Positions 1 through 12,170 of a DNA stretch of 64,000 nucleotides are shown here, piece after piece. A program made the translations under genes and the position numbers. Below the pieces are notes generated by a model. It had not been told where the DNA came from. It was given only the letters and a program-made list of their open reading frames with translations, and did not search any database. Positions within the stretch are counted from its first letter, which is position 1. Each line of letters opens with the position of its first letter. This DNA comes from Lycorma delicatula (lineage: Eukaryota > Arthropoda > Insecta > Hemiptera > Fulgoridae), in contig NC_134455.1 of assembly GCF_047948215.1 (NCBI RefSeq), positions 105,666,495 through 105,730,494 on the forward strand. The letters are read 5' to 3'.

Positions 1-1574
1 GAATCTTTCGATTTACCGCGGACTTACCTAATTTAATCACTTGAATGTGACTGGGCTCTGGGAGAGATCCGATGTTTAAAAATAGCAAATTCAAATATTT
101 ATTTTTATTTCCATTTTTAAACACTTTTCTCCGGCTTTTAAAATTCCTTGAAATGCAGTCTTTCTTTGTCTACGAATTATAGACTAACATTAAAAGAATG
201 CAGCAGTATCGAATGTATGAAATAAAATAGTGTTAATTTATTGCAAATTAATTCTTAAATTAGTGAAAGTATATGCTGTTAAAGCATGGAAATCAACACT
301 AAATGACTTAGCTAAAAAAATCTTGTTTTACTTTTTCTAAATCCGGATTCCATGAATTATTTTATCAAAATTAAAAAAAAAAAATTTAGTAACAGTTAAT
401 TTTTCCTTGCTGCTGGAATTTGGTTCTAACCAATTAAAGGAACAGCTAATTTTAACAATAAGTAAGTGTCTGTGTTTCCAGTAAATTTCGAATATCGGAA
501 TTCATTTAAGACACTATCTCAGCGATTTCATCCTGAGCCTGGATAAACATACTAAAAGTAATTTGAGCCAAAAAGTAATTCTTATAGCTAGACGATCATA
601 TAATCTTAATCTTACTTCACTCACTATATCTGAAATTATCAGGATATTGAAAAAACTAATAAAGGGAAATAGAGCTTTATACGAAAAATATTTTGAAGTT
701 GAAATTTTGATAAAATAATTTAATCTTTGAAAAATATTGTTTTTCCACTTTGTTTTAACACTTTTTTCACATCTAATAAAAGACTGAATATGACAAAATG
801 TGCTATCTAAAAGAGTTTTCTATACACCAAAAAACAGATAAGAAGTGAAATGGAATATTTCTTATTTATATTTATGAATCAAAGGGATTTTCTCTCATAG
901 AGTAAAAATATATTATTATTTTTTAGATTAATATTTATTTCAAGATTCTAACTATATCAAAAATACAATCATTAATATCAAATTCTATTGTGCTCTTAAA
1001 ATCAATTGGCAGTTGAAAGTCATGCCTATGATTTCTATAACGTAGTCATTTTTTGTTGAGTTAAAAGTTGAGTATAACAAAATTTCTTCTTTTTTTCTGT
1101 TATAGCAACCATATTTCATTCGTGATAAAAAAAGTCTATTTTCTTTTATTTTTTTCTTTCCTTTTATTTATTACATACTTTTATTTTTCATAATAATTCG
1201 ACAACATCATTTTCATATAAAGGAATGAATTATGTCAAAAGTTGTTTGCAATGATATTTTAAACAGCTTATTTATCGTTAGAACCAAAACTAAAATATGA
1301 CTTACTACAAAATCAATTATTTATTATTATATCACTTTGCCGGAACGGAACAGAACTCATGGATAGGGGGTGCAATTGTTTCTCTCTACCAATGACAGAA
1401 CCTGGACAAAAATCCCTTGCTGCTGTGTCTTTTTTTATTGAGCGAGTAATTATTTATTTAGTGGCAGTTATAATATTTATGGACGGAATTATTTGCTGCG
1501 TTCCAATCCTATTGACTGGGGAATATTTGTTTGACAGTGACTGATCATATAATATTAACCGCGTATGAGCTTCA
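1..1574. other. AT-rich sequence without a recognisable gene
   Basis: I see only AT-rich sequence with short A and T runs. A 61-codon open frame at 1359-1544 has no recognisable domain and no neighbours that would support it, so I do not call it a gene. Confidence 0.6.
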
Positions 1575-1870
1575 TTTTCCCGGCGTGATTTCATTTCAGC
1601 CCTCCCCAGAAGTCATTTCGGTGCAAGAGCCTTCCAGCCTAGCAGGAATGCGCCTTTCGGGTCCCTAGTGTTTGGAGGAGGCAATTCAGCCCCTTTCCGA
1701 AGAGAGCGCATGTGCTGGCGGTAACATAATTGTAAGAATTAGGGAAGAATGATTGGTGAGATAAAATTAGGAAACTTTCTTCACTCGGACTGTCTTCCTT
1801 CGGGCTGCATCTCGGCTAGATTCAATCAGGTCGGATTCCAGTCCGTGGTAGAAGCCCAGTCTTGGTTCCC
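1575..1870. repeat. Unclassified GC-richer island, probable repeat remnant
   Basis: This stretch is clearly richer in G and C than the DNA on both sides and has sharp edges. It has no long open frame and no terminal repeats that I can see. Such islands in AT-rich insect DNA are often old retrotransposon ends. No second copy was found in the window, so the class is unknown. Confidence 0.3.
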
Positions 1871-3799
1871 CTATCTTCTTTTCTTGTTTAGCTTACCACT
1901 GAATTATCAGTTATTGTAAACGAATATTCACCTCTAAAATAAATAACAATTGGATGTCATTTCAGATTTATATATCAATAGGTCTTCGTGTTCTGTGCTT
2001 TACAGAATGGACATTTATAATTTTAAGAAAAATGTGTTTAGGTATTCGACACCGGTATGAAAAACAAATTGTATTTAATATATCGAACTTAAGAAAAGCT
2101 TACTGACAAAATTCGAGCCAGGTGCAATGAAATTAAGAATAAAAATTGTGAAATATATCGATTGAAGCCAGATATAATTTATAGCTGACATATTTTTAGG
2201 TAGATTTCATAAGAAAGCTAACTATTGCAATGGTGACCATAATTCAACTTCCGGAAAATTTCGACTTATCTTTGCGTTTTACATTCCTCAGAATGGTAAT
2301 CCCAATGGTGAATGGTGGTTTTGACGCCCCAAAACCACCGTCAGTTCTAAAGTAAATATATATTTCACTTTCTTATTGACACGATAACTGCCGTAATTTT
2401 CTACCAATCACTTTCAATTTGATACATTAAATATAAATAACCAAAATCTAGGTCGAGTTCGTTAATGGGAAAAATCGGTCCATAGGGATGGAAATGGGAG
2501 GGCTTTTTCGAAAAAACAAAATGTCGCTATATCATTCCTATTAAGTAAAACATCGAATTTGTTTAAAGTTCCTACTATTCTTTGGATAAGGGCCTTAAAC
2601 CTATATAACTAAAGTTTTTTGATATCACCAACCAGGGGGTGGAAAAAATTGGGTCTCAATGACAAAAGATATCATATCTCCCTTAGTAGGTACAGTATCG
2701 AATCGGTTTGACGTAGTCGTTAGTTCTCTAAACAGTAGCTTAAAAGTTTGCCTGAAACAAATTTTCATATTACTTACTGCCCTTACTGCAAGGGATGACC
2801 AAAATATTGCTGGCATTGTAAGATGATGGGGCTTGTCGTATGCTAAACATGTGAAACCTTTTTTCACATGCAACATTGTCGTATTGAGTAAATTTGAAGT
2901 TTTTTTAACTTTAAGGTGGAATTTTTTTTATTCTCTACATAGCATCGGTGAAGTCTACCTTCGCCTTCCGGCGTGCCGAAATCGATTTATTTTAATTTTA
3001 TTCACTTCAATTTTCTTCATATCTTTAAAATTTCTTTTAAAACGCCCTTAATTATTACAACAACCAGCAATATGTTTATTCTAATTCGAAATAGTAAAAT
3101 AATTTTAATATAGTAAAAGGATATTTATGTAGAAATTAAATATATAACAAATGTACTTTCGCAAGAGCATCATGACGAATAATAAAATATCATTTATCTC
3201 ACTTTAATTTATCTTTCATAAAATTTTGAGTATATTACTAGACAAATAAATAGGTAAACGCCGCGACGAAGATGACACCCGCTGTTTTAACACCATACTA
3301 TCATATCAAAAACACTCCCATCTGCCTGAAAAGCTATGTTACAAAATTGTTTGATGATTATGTGTCGTTTAATTTAATTATATATATATATATATAATTT
3401 TTTTTTTTTTTTTGTATTTCGATTTGAGTGATGACTTACATTTATTCTGCTTACTAGTAGTATACGTAATAATAATTATGCAATTTTTAATTTTGTACGT
3501 TTACAATTCCATTACAGTGCTTAATTTATCTTTTATCACATTTTCTTGAAAGTCCCATGGTGACTTATAATAAATAATACCTTATAAACCCATGTACGAA
3601 GGACATCAATGAAAAATGGCGGACCCAGTTTTGGAAAATTGAAAAATGTAAAATTTAATATTTTTACTTTTTTTGCATTTTATTAACAAAATCGCCTATA
3701 GCAGGGTTCGGCATCACAGCGCCCGCAGGTGCCATGGCGCCCTCGATGAAAGTTTTATACGCCCTCACTATATTATACACCTACTAAGCCCAATAACCG
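1871..3799. other. AT-rich spacer with microsatellite
   Basis: No gene is recognised. It holds a TA run followed by a T run near 3380-3415. A small fold-back has 10-base arms at 2314-2323 and 2330-2339 around a 6-base loop. Confidence 0.5.
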
Positions 3800-3863
3800 T
3801 ATCGGAGTCGCGCATACGCGCGACTCCGATATATATATTATCTTATATACATAAGATAATATA
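3800..3863. repeat. Paired fold-back, both loops ATAC
   Basis: Two perfect hairpins lie almost end to end. The first has 14-base arms at 3800-3813 and 3818-3831. The second has 13-base arms at 3834-3846 and 3851-3863. Both loops (3814-3817 and 3847-3850) read ATAC on the same strand. The first arm is GC-rich and the second AT-rich, so the two hairpins are unrelated in sequence apart from the loop. The arrangement equals X-L-X'-Y'-L-Y. Confidence 0.85.
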
Positions 3864-6058
3864 ATTGCGCAAGCTTACTGTCAGCAAATAGCAATCAAGG
3901 TCTTACACTGATACACTTGCTATTTAGCACGTAGGAATATTCTCGTTTCTGATAAATTTGGTATTATGTTTCCGTGTTCTGAGTGCTACGTATTTTTAGT
4001 GTTATTATTATTGGCTATATTTCATTATTTACGAATTATTAGTAACCATATCACGCAAGATAGTCACGCTTTTCACTACAAAATACGTATCGTACTGGTG
4101 AGACGGATTTATTAATAACCCATCACGAACAATTGTAAAAGTAAAAGAATTTAGGTTTTGATGTTGATTGGGAAGAACCATAACGTCCCCATTAACTTTT
4201 GAATCTGTTTTGCACCCTTAATGACAAAAAAGTTGCTGACCTCTGGCCTATAGAATGAACTTATAACAGTATTTCTTATTTAGATAATGTCAGTAAATCG
4301 GTTTATATTGTAAATATTTAAATAAAAGCATAGAAATTATAGTAAATATTTACCTTTTTACTTTCATCAGTAGAATTGTAATTAACTTCGTAATCATTTA
4401 ACCGCAAATTATCATCCTTACTTTCATCGAAAGGGTTCAAAATGCATTTCTTGAACGATATTTTAATCAAATTAAATTTAATTTAAATTAATTTTTTAAT
4501 CAAGTTTTTTATAATCTACTTACATATTTATGTGAAATATGGTTTCATAATTTCATAGATTATATAGTGTCGGAAGTGGTTTTCACCATCCAATTTGTGT
4601 AATGTTTACGGAATTTGGTTTGTAATGGTGGTTTACGTAAATATATAAAAGTTGAGTAGATGTCATCCCAACAGGTATTATCTGATTACACTTTCCAGTC
4701 TTCGCTTTACATCATCGGTCTTGCGACCTCTAAAACTACGTCGGCAAAGAAATCTGCCTCTCCATTTAAGACTACTTTCAAATCTATTCCTACCGTTATT
4801 TAATTCAGCGGCAAATTTAACCGCTTTCTTCTGACACATTTCTATACAAAACGAGTACGAAGGCGATAGTAGGTTGTGTAAATACATTGATGGAAATGTC
4901 TACGTTTGTATCGGTGTCATCCTGACAGAGGCCAAACTTATGACTGTGTTGTATTATCAAATTTAGAGAATCTAAAAACGACCTCCCGTAGAGCCCATCA
5001 GGGCTAGGAACGGAGAGAGTGGTGTGGTGACCGTGATCGTCACAAGATGGGTGACCCCTCATCTTTACTCCCTTCCGGCGGGGGGGGGGGGGGGTCAAGA
5101 TGTATCAAATCGCGTATCCAAATCAATGTACATTCCATATATTCTCTATGTGTTTTTCTTCTATTTCCGGTTACTTCGCGTTTTCCTCCTAAATGCTCAG
5201 TTGTTTTTATTGGCTACAAGTAATTCGTTTTCTTTTTTCGCTCCTCACGAATACAGCACACAAAATATCAAATGTTCTGCCAGTAGCACGATTTTCATGC
5301 TTCTATCTGTAAACGATAGCGCGCAACCTATCTGCAACAGTGAATGATCGCAGTCTCTTTTTTTTATTCATTTTGCACTTACCCTGTACGTGAAAATATA
5401 TTATACTTAGTATTTTTGTTGGCATCGAAAACGATGCAATATAATTTGATTTTTCAACTCATCTTTTAACTTAGGCTGCAATTTTTTGTAAATTGTTTAT
5501 ATTTGCCGAATTAATACTTTTCTAGCTTGGACGGTTCTTTCTTGGATCTTAGCAATCACAATAACTAAAAATTGTTTATTGGAGTCTTCTTTTATACTCT
5601 TTAATTAATGTTTCCTCTACAAGACTGTTAAAAACTTTACTCTCAAGTCTTGTTTTAAAAGTAGGATCTTCAATGGTAGAGAGTAATTGGAAATCTTAAC
5701 TGAAACCATAATTTACTACCTTTTTTACGTATTAGATTAAAAACGCCATTAAATTCAATCCTTATCACCTAAAACAACCTTACACCTAAAACCTTACAGA
5801 TCCCTTACTAAACTACTAAAGCTAGAAAGAATAACTAATTTAGTAACAACTTCGCTACAAGGACAACTGAACTGAGTCGCAAAAAATTACACCAAAAAGA
5901 CTGAAGTCAACAGTTATTTATAGTTCTGATTACTCAGTTGTTTTCGTTCTCTAACACATTTCATCAATTACAGCACTTTACAAACATTATTCGAACTATT
6001 TAAATACAAAATTATAATCCTGTACACAATAAATATCATACAGGCTAGAGTTGATGAA
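3864..6058. other. AT-rich spacer with a 15-base G run
   Basis: No gene is recognised with confidence. Minus-strand open frames at 4678-4887 and 4817-5098 overlap; the first has a stretch faintly like a CENPB-type helix-turn-helix, too weak to call. A run of 15 G bases stands at 5080-5094 inside a locally GC-rich patch. The remainder to 6058 is plain AT-rich DNA. Confidence 0.45.
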
Positions 6059-7443
6059 ACAGAGTGAGCAACATAAAACCAAACCAATATTGTAACTGCT
6101 GCAGAATCGGTAGGTTACGTTGGGCTGAAATTTTTTGAATGATACGGATAAATTAAATAAGAAAAACATAAAATGTAATTTAAATGTAGTATTTATTACC
6201 TTATTTTTACAAAAGATGTTCAAAATGACCACCCTGGGTATCAATGCACGTTTTGCTCGACTGATCATACTGAGAGACTTCGTTGTCAATTTGAACGTTG
6301 TTGTCAATTGGGTTGATTTCTCGTTGAATGTTTATCAACCTTCAGCTTATCAATAATGTGGGAATTAGATGCATAAACTCTCTCATTTAAGGAGCTCCAA
6401 AGGAAAAAATCCCAAGTAGACATTTCTGGGGAACGTGGAGGTTACGATCCGCTGCTGATAGCTTGTTCATTTGTGAAAGCTGCTTGAATGCGATTCAATG
6501 AAACGTTTGATATGTGATACGTTGCTCCGTCTTGTTGGAAGAAGCTGTATTCTTTTTCATTATCAGTTAATTGCACACAGAATTCTTCGAAAATTTTAAG
6601 GTAAAGTTGCGTATTGAAAGTCCGGTCAAAAAATATTGGTTCCACAATACGATTACCGGAAACGGCACACGAAACACCAATTTTCTCATAGTGAAGTGGA
6701 CGCTCGAACATCTCGTGAGGATTCCTCGCCATCCAATACCTGGTGTTCTGCGAATTAACGTGGCTGAATAAATGAAACCGTGCCTCGTCTGACATGAAAT
6801 ACGACATCGGGTCTATCTGTCCACCAACAATGTTTCCCAGAAACCAGTTGTAATAATCAAGTCGTTTCGGTTTGTCTGTTTCCTTCAGCTGTTGCATAGT
6901 TGTAACGCAATATGGTTCCAATTTTAATTTATGAAGAATTTTATGACAAGATTTGTATTTAACACCAGATTGCAGGGATATCTTGCGTAGTGATTTTTTT
7001 TGGACTGGCGGTAATTCATCTTTTAATATCGGCAATGGCCTGTGTAATCCTAACGGAAGGTTGGCTACTTCGTTTTGCATTTGAAGCCGAACCTGTTGTA
7101 CACCGTTTTTTAACCAAATCGTGTATGCTACACTTCGCTGGGATACAGGCATTCGAAAATTGTTCTACGAATACTTGACCGGATTCTTCAAACGATTCAA
7201 AACGAATATAGGTCTCAACTACAGCTTTCCTCTACTGGATTGAATAAGGCATTTTACACAAACACAACTGCACTCACAATACGGCACTGCATCAAAACGT
7301 TTACTGCACTGACACGTAAACACCTGACAAACGGCAGCAACAATCAGTAGTAACATCCACTAGTCGCGCTAGTTGTGTAAGTCTCATAAATAGCGTTGGA
7401 TAGCAGTTTCATTATGGGTTCGGTTTTATGTTGCTCTCGCTGT
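6059..7443 (-). mobile_element. Tc1/mariner-superfamily DNA transposon, decayed
   Basis: The element is bounded by inverted terminal repeats. The left end begins near 6059 with ACAGAGTGAGCAACATAAAA; the right end, read on the minus strand from 7443, begins ACAGCGAGAGCAACATAAAA. The match continues past these 20 bases with few changes. Length (about 1.4 kb) and a single DDE transposase in the middle fit the superfamily. Exact edges are uncertain by a few bases because no clean TA duplication is visible. It is not expected to be active, since its transposase is broken. Confidence 0.85.
6342..7170 (-). pseudogene. Tc1/mariner-type DDE transposase, broken
   Basis: A transposase cuts the element out at its terminal repeats and inserts it at a TA site. 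Reading the minus strand, the N-terminal DNA-binding part lies in one frame (about 7170-7015, ending in KRSSQPSVR and a short tail). The catalytic part lies in another frame from about 7015 onward, so a frameshift separates them. The methionine at 7152 opens an out-of-frame stretch and is not the true start. The first catalytic Asp is in SDEARFH and the second in QQDGATYH. A TAA at 6442-6444 then interrupts the frame just before PPRSPEMSTWDFFLW, where the usual third Asp reads Glu. The frame ends near 6342. Frameshift plus stop indicate an inactive copy. Confidence 0.85.
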
Positions 7444-7859
7444 ATTGTTATGCTTAATTAAAAACGTACTGAAAATAATCTTTTCCTTTTCTTAAGGTCA
7501 CAAGTGATTACCCGACTGCCAGTTCTCTAAACAAAGACAAATTAACTCAAACGAAACGCATCTTATGCGTCGAGTCCCATCCTGCTAACTGCAAAGAAAT
7601 TCAATCATTTATCACACTACAAATAATCTGAGACATGTGGTTTATCTTGGAGACTCATTTATACATATGAATATTTTTAAGCTGGTAGGTTTCACAACAT
7701 ATCAGACAAATTCTCTCGCTAATCGCTGTCACTGATGTTTAGAACTACCAATAAAAACTCTATTGCTTATCACTAACTACCAATATATCAACTCTGAAGT
7801 TTCAATATCAATGTACCTCTTCAGCTTTTCTTTCCACTACACACGATCTGCTGAACCTT
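7444..7859. other. Spacer with no recognised feature
   Basis: AT-rich DNA between the mariner element and the Polinton fragment. No coding or repeat signal was recognised. Confidence 0.5.
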
Positions 7860-8590
7860 TTACACAATAGACGTACACCACACCACAAATATTACACAAA
7901 TTACAAGATATACCCTTACACAGCAACAAAACAACGTCTTACACTGTTTTTTCTTACACTTACACTCGGTCCAACACAAACGAGTCTCGTCCACAATTAC
8001 AAAACAGTAACCGGACCGTATGTATTTGGCCAACTCTTCGGTGAAGTTAGTGTTTAGCTTCGGGGTGATGATGTCCATCGTTACGATAAACGACTGAAAG
8101 TTGGCGTACATTTTTAGAGTGCGAGGAATATGGACGAGTAGTCAGTAAATTTCATCGCGCATTCCCTTTCCTTGTCGTGGATGGGCATCTTCACTCTTTG
8201 TGTGCCGTGACGTCGACACTCGATAAGATATTTTTCTAAATTTTGTTTGACAACGAATAGATCGGATAAGTTGAAACGGTTAAGGCGTAGGGACAGTAAT
8301 GGCAACCATCGTGTTTGATGATCGTGTTTGATGAATGCAGACAAAAGAGGAAAAAGAGACCGTTTTTTCCACCTTTGGTGTTTATCAAACAATAGTGGAA
8401 CTGCTCTCTCGTTTCTCCGGTCAATAACAGTAGATAAATCGTAAGCGTCCGATTAGGGTATTCAGTAACGTGAATCGGATAAATCCAATCCATTTCTTCC
8501 TCTTAACCTTAAATGTTCACACCGATACCGCCATTCTGTCGCTCAAACCAATTGATATCCCTAACTCCCACAGGATATTCGATACTTGCC
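7860..8590 (-). pseudogene. Fragment of Maverick/Polinton-type family B DNA polymerase
   Basis: Three minus-strand frames (about 8590-8236, 8392-8114 and 8111-7860) read on from each other as one protein region. It resembles the N-terminal and exonuclease-entry part of the protein-primed DNA polymerase of Maverick/Polinton elements, which are large virus-like transposons. Support comes from a Cys/His-containing stretch followed by a hydrophobic segment where the first exonuclease motif is expected. There the acidic residues appear lost (the copy reads ANFQ). A 13-base tandem duplication at 8308-8333 explains one frame change. No integrase, ATPase or capsid gene of a Polinton is seen nearby, so this is an isolated broken piece. 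Confidence 0.6.
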
Positions 8591-9779
8591 TTATTTATTG
8601 ACCTCTCGTAGATTGAGTAAGCGGGGGCGCGATAATTTCTACCCACTTGATCATAAAGAAATGCCAAGACCGACCAGAGAAAAACATTTCAGATCTTGGA
8701 GGGTTTTTTATGTTTATAACAATTTTTTTTCTTGGCAATCATCCTCGGTAAATCTATATAAGAAGTGTTAGTGCCATAGAAAGGCTGATACCGTACAACA
8801 TTTAAGTCAATATATATGAGCTTTTCTCATCGTACACCCGCTACCGTTCTGAATTAATCGTGAAAGTTACTCATTCGTTTAACCACCAATTCTGCCCATT
8901 GTTCTTCTAAATGTCCGTTGATATGTTGATGACGGTTCTAGTTTTACAATGGAGTGAAACGATTATGCATATTTTCTTCGTTGCCTCTTTCAAGCATATT
9001 GTCTTCAACATCTTCACGTTAACAGCAACAAACATGCAAAAACGAAACTAACATTTCTACATGTATTATTTATTTCTTTGTTGTTGAAAAGGAAAATGTT
9101 TTACGTTCAAACAATAAATTGAATTGGAAAATATTTTAAATTCCTAATATCTAATGGTAAATAACCACCGTTTAATGTTTCCATCGAAGCGTCCTCCCTC
9201 TTCCTCCAGGTATGTCAAAATATTTGATTTTAACTGCTGGAGTCTGAACATAAGATCTAATATGTAGTAGCTCTGTAGTTGCCACCTGAGGATAACCATA
9301 CTGTTTTTGATGGCACGAACAACTTGAGGTGATGTCATTTTTTGAATTTGACTGAAATAAATATAAAAAATAATAAATTATAAAATAATGGTTGATATTA
9401 GTTGTTTAATTTTTAAAACAGAAATACACTTGCCACAGGTGTGAACCATGGCTAGTTTTTATACTAGGTGATACATATTAAGAATCTGTTTGAATTTTCT
9501 TAATCGGTTATTTTTTTTCTAAAGTATACAAATTTGTATTTTCTGTGATCCGTCCGAAGCATGGGCAGTCTAAAAAATATTCAAAAATAGCTCTTATAAA
9601 TTACAACTTGAATTTTTAAAAACGGACGCTTCATTGTCTAGCTAGACAGAATTTTAATTTTGTGACCCTCAGGAAGCATTGATAGTATGTACAGTATATT
9701 GTTTCTTAGCTGATATGTTTATTTCTTAGTATAGTTATTATTTTTAGTATATATATTTTTTTTCTGCTGATAGGTATGG
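8591..9779. other. AT-rich spacer
   Basis: No gene, terminal repeat or coding remnant was recognised. Short open frames here (for example 9144-9338 minus) show no family resemblance. Confidence 0.5.
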
Positions 9780-10580
9780 TTTTAGAATATTGTTTCTTAG
9801 CTGATTCCATTTGAATTTTCAAAAACGATTCCCATAGAACTCCTCCCAAAATAATCCTCCTAGGGGTATCCCGATGTTACCAATTGATTGCAAGTAACGA
9901 GATCAGTTGGAATCTACCGTCTTAGGGAGTCAAAAACGTTTTTCAGAACGCTAAGACTGACCGTTTTCGAGATATTTGCGATTTAATCCGAAAATCTGGA
10001 TTCACTGAAACACTCTTGAGCCAGTTGACTGAGACTGTACCTGATGTGTGCAAAAGCTAGCCCTCAACCTTATAATAAATACCCCGTTTGTACTGCGAAA
10101 ATCGGGCGAAGAGTTGCGCAGACATAATTACGCATCCCAATAAACCCCTTCCCATATAAGCTACCTAAAGGAACCGCAATGTTACCAATCGAGGGCGAGT
10201 AACAGATCACGGTGTGTCTCGTTGTAGGTTGGTCGAATTTTTTTTTAAAGCGCTAGGACCAACTGTTTTTGCGATATTTCAGATTTTCTATTCGAAAATT
10301 CTACTATGGTTACCTCTGATTGACCGAGAGTGTACACGATGCGTGCAAAAGTTAGCTCTCAACTTAATTCCCTGTTTGTACTGTCAAATTCGGACGAATG
10401 GTTGCGGATATTCATCCGAAAATTCAGATTTGGTTACCACTGGTTGATTGACAGCATGTCTGTTGCTTGCAATAGTCAGTCTTTAAGAGAATCGAACTTT
10501 ATTTGTCAGTGTCCAGGACCGTCCGTTCACGATATACTTGGGATATTTTTAACAAAAATTCGGATTTGGAATATTTTTCA
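9780..10580 (+). repeat. Degenerate tandem repeat, unit about 305 bases
   Basis: Two clear units start near 9874 (ATGTTACCAATTGATTGCAA) and near 10182 (ATGTTACCAATCGAGGGCGA). Within them, matching blocks such as GTGCAAAAGCTAGCCCTCAA and GTGCAAAAGTTAGCTCTCAA are about 305 bases apart. A third, weaker and shorter unit follows to about 10580. The open frames at 10214-10683 lie inside the repeat and are not supported as genes. The repeat may be an internal array of a transposon or an old satellite piece. Confidence 0.65.
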
Positions 10581-11034
10581 CAATTTGAGTTCTTTCTGTC
10601 AAAAGATATTTACTAGCAATTGTACACAAGCTTTAGAATCCAGTTTCAGTGTTTCTAGGCTTACTATATTTATATTACTTTAAAAACACAATTCACAAAA
10701 TATTTTCATTATTAAAACCAGTGATGTGTTCACTTCAGAAGCAAATTCAAAAATTAGGCAGCGGTCAGCAAGCATTGCTTTATCAAAAGAAGAGATACAA
10801 ATACTCTACTTGAAGTACAGAAAGTAGAATCACAAAAATCTAATAAAGTTGATTCCTTCCTTATATAGTCGGCAAAAAACTGTATTAAACCGTTACGAAG
10901 AGAAAATAACTCAGTCGGCCTTCATATGTTGATGAGTAGCATCACTTCTGTTGACGCACGCACAATTGTAAGCACTTTCGTAGTGTCTATTATGCATCAT
11001 TCCGAGAACCGCAGATGTAAAAAACATGGTTAAT

Positions 11035-11363
11035 CACGTTCGACTAGTTTCTAATGATCGGGTGTCAATTGTTTCATTCTTAGAATATTGTATGCGATAA
11101 ACGTGTTTAAACACGTTTCACCATATGCACGTGAGTGAAATACTTTTATCGCACATGACCGGTATCAATTATTTCTTCTTAGAAAACTGGATTTGAAAAA
11201 TATGTTTATTTAATTCGACCAGCCGTGTGTGGCTGTTTCGTGGGAAGTACTGATAGGACGTGCATTGTTATAAAGAATTTTATAATCAGTTAACCACGAC
11301 CATGTGTCGCTTACTTCTTCTTAGAACACTGGATGTGATAAATATATTTATTTATTCGATCAG

Positions 11364-11364
<1 letters not shown>
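11035..11364 (+). repeat. Degenerate tandem repeat, unit about 100-135 bases
   Basis: A shared block (TTCTTCTTAGAA, then a stretch like CTGGAT.TGA.AAATAT.TTTATT, then TCGA.CAG) recurs about three times, near 11075, 11172 and 11307. The last unit runs straight into the TG microsatellite. A perfect 20-base palindrome sits at 11099-11118 in the first unit. Confidence 0.55.

Positions 11365-11442
<78 letters not shown>
11365..11442 (+). repeat. TG dinucleotide microsatellite
   Basis: About 39 uninterrupted TG units. It creates a false Cys-Val repeat frame at 11260-11454 that is not a gene. Confidence 0.98.
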
Positions 11443-11445
<3 letters not shown>

Positions 11446-11474
11446 ATTTTATAATATTGTAAATAAACTGAATC

Positions 11475-12170
11475 CTGATCCTATAGTTTTTACAGACGGC
11501 TCTAAACAAGATAATTCTGTTGTTGTCTTTTTGTGGTTAGCAACAGAAAATTCATCTTTGGCTTTCCCAGCATCGTCAGTGTTATCGTCGCGGAGCTATT
11601 TGCTACTAATAAAGCCATATATATAATTAGCTCAACATTTCGACGCCTATTTGTCTGTTCAGAATCCATTATTGCCTTGGAGGCGATTAGTGACATGTAC
11701 TCCAGGCACCCTGTTGTCAGTCTATTATTTCTGAATTGACTCAACGTAACAAAACTGTGAGCTTCTGTTGGATTCATAGCCATACTGGAATTTCAGGCAA
11801 TAAGTGCGCTGAAAGTGAGAGAAAACAGGCTTGTTTGCAGCCTCCTTTCAATCGCATTTTTTCGATCTTGTCTGTTTTCTGAAGAGGGTGGTTCGTGATG
11901 AGTGGCAGAGTGAATGGAATGCTGCCGTCAACAATAAACTTCATCCAATATAGAACACTGTGTCACCGTTAGAGCTCCTCATGCAGAAATAAGCACCTAG
12001 AGGTTACTATTTGCAGTTTGCGAATAAAACACACTAGGCTCACTCACTGATATCTCGTGACTCAGACCGATGCACCAGTTTCTGTTCGCTTCGACTACCA
12101 ACTAACGGTACACCATATTCTTGTAGACCGTGAACGTTATGCGGCATTGTTTTGGTAATTTATATTACGG
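11475..12170 (+). pseudogene. RNase H domain of a non-LTR retrotransposon ORF2, decayed
   Basis: RNase H removes the RNA strand after reverse transcription. The plus strand shows PIVFTDGSKQDNSVV near 11480, the typical start of a retrotransposon RNase H with its first catalytic Asp. Near 11765 it shows WIHSHTGISGNKCAE, the closing motif of the domain. Downstream are the usual C-terminal stretches VVRDEWQSEWNAAVNNK near 11890 and RIKHTRLTH near 12023. The pieces lie in different frames with stops between them. It is like the C-terminus of the element at 58.8-64 kb, but much older and without the reverse transcriptase part. Confidence 0.8.

Noticed and set aside
4678..4887. Possible CENPB-type DNA-binding domain on the minus strand
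   Set aside because: The resemblance covers only a short stretch and no DDE part or terminal repeat is near.
11260..11454. Open frame with a long Cys-Val repeat
   Set aside because: It is the translation of the TG microsatellite; the AC run near 51940 gives the same artefact.
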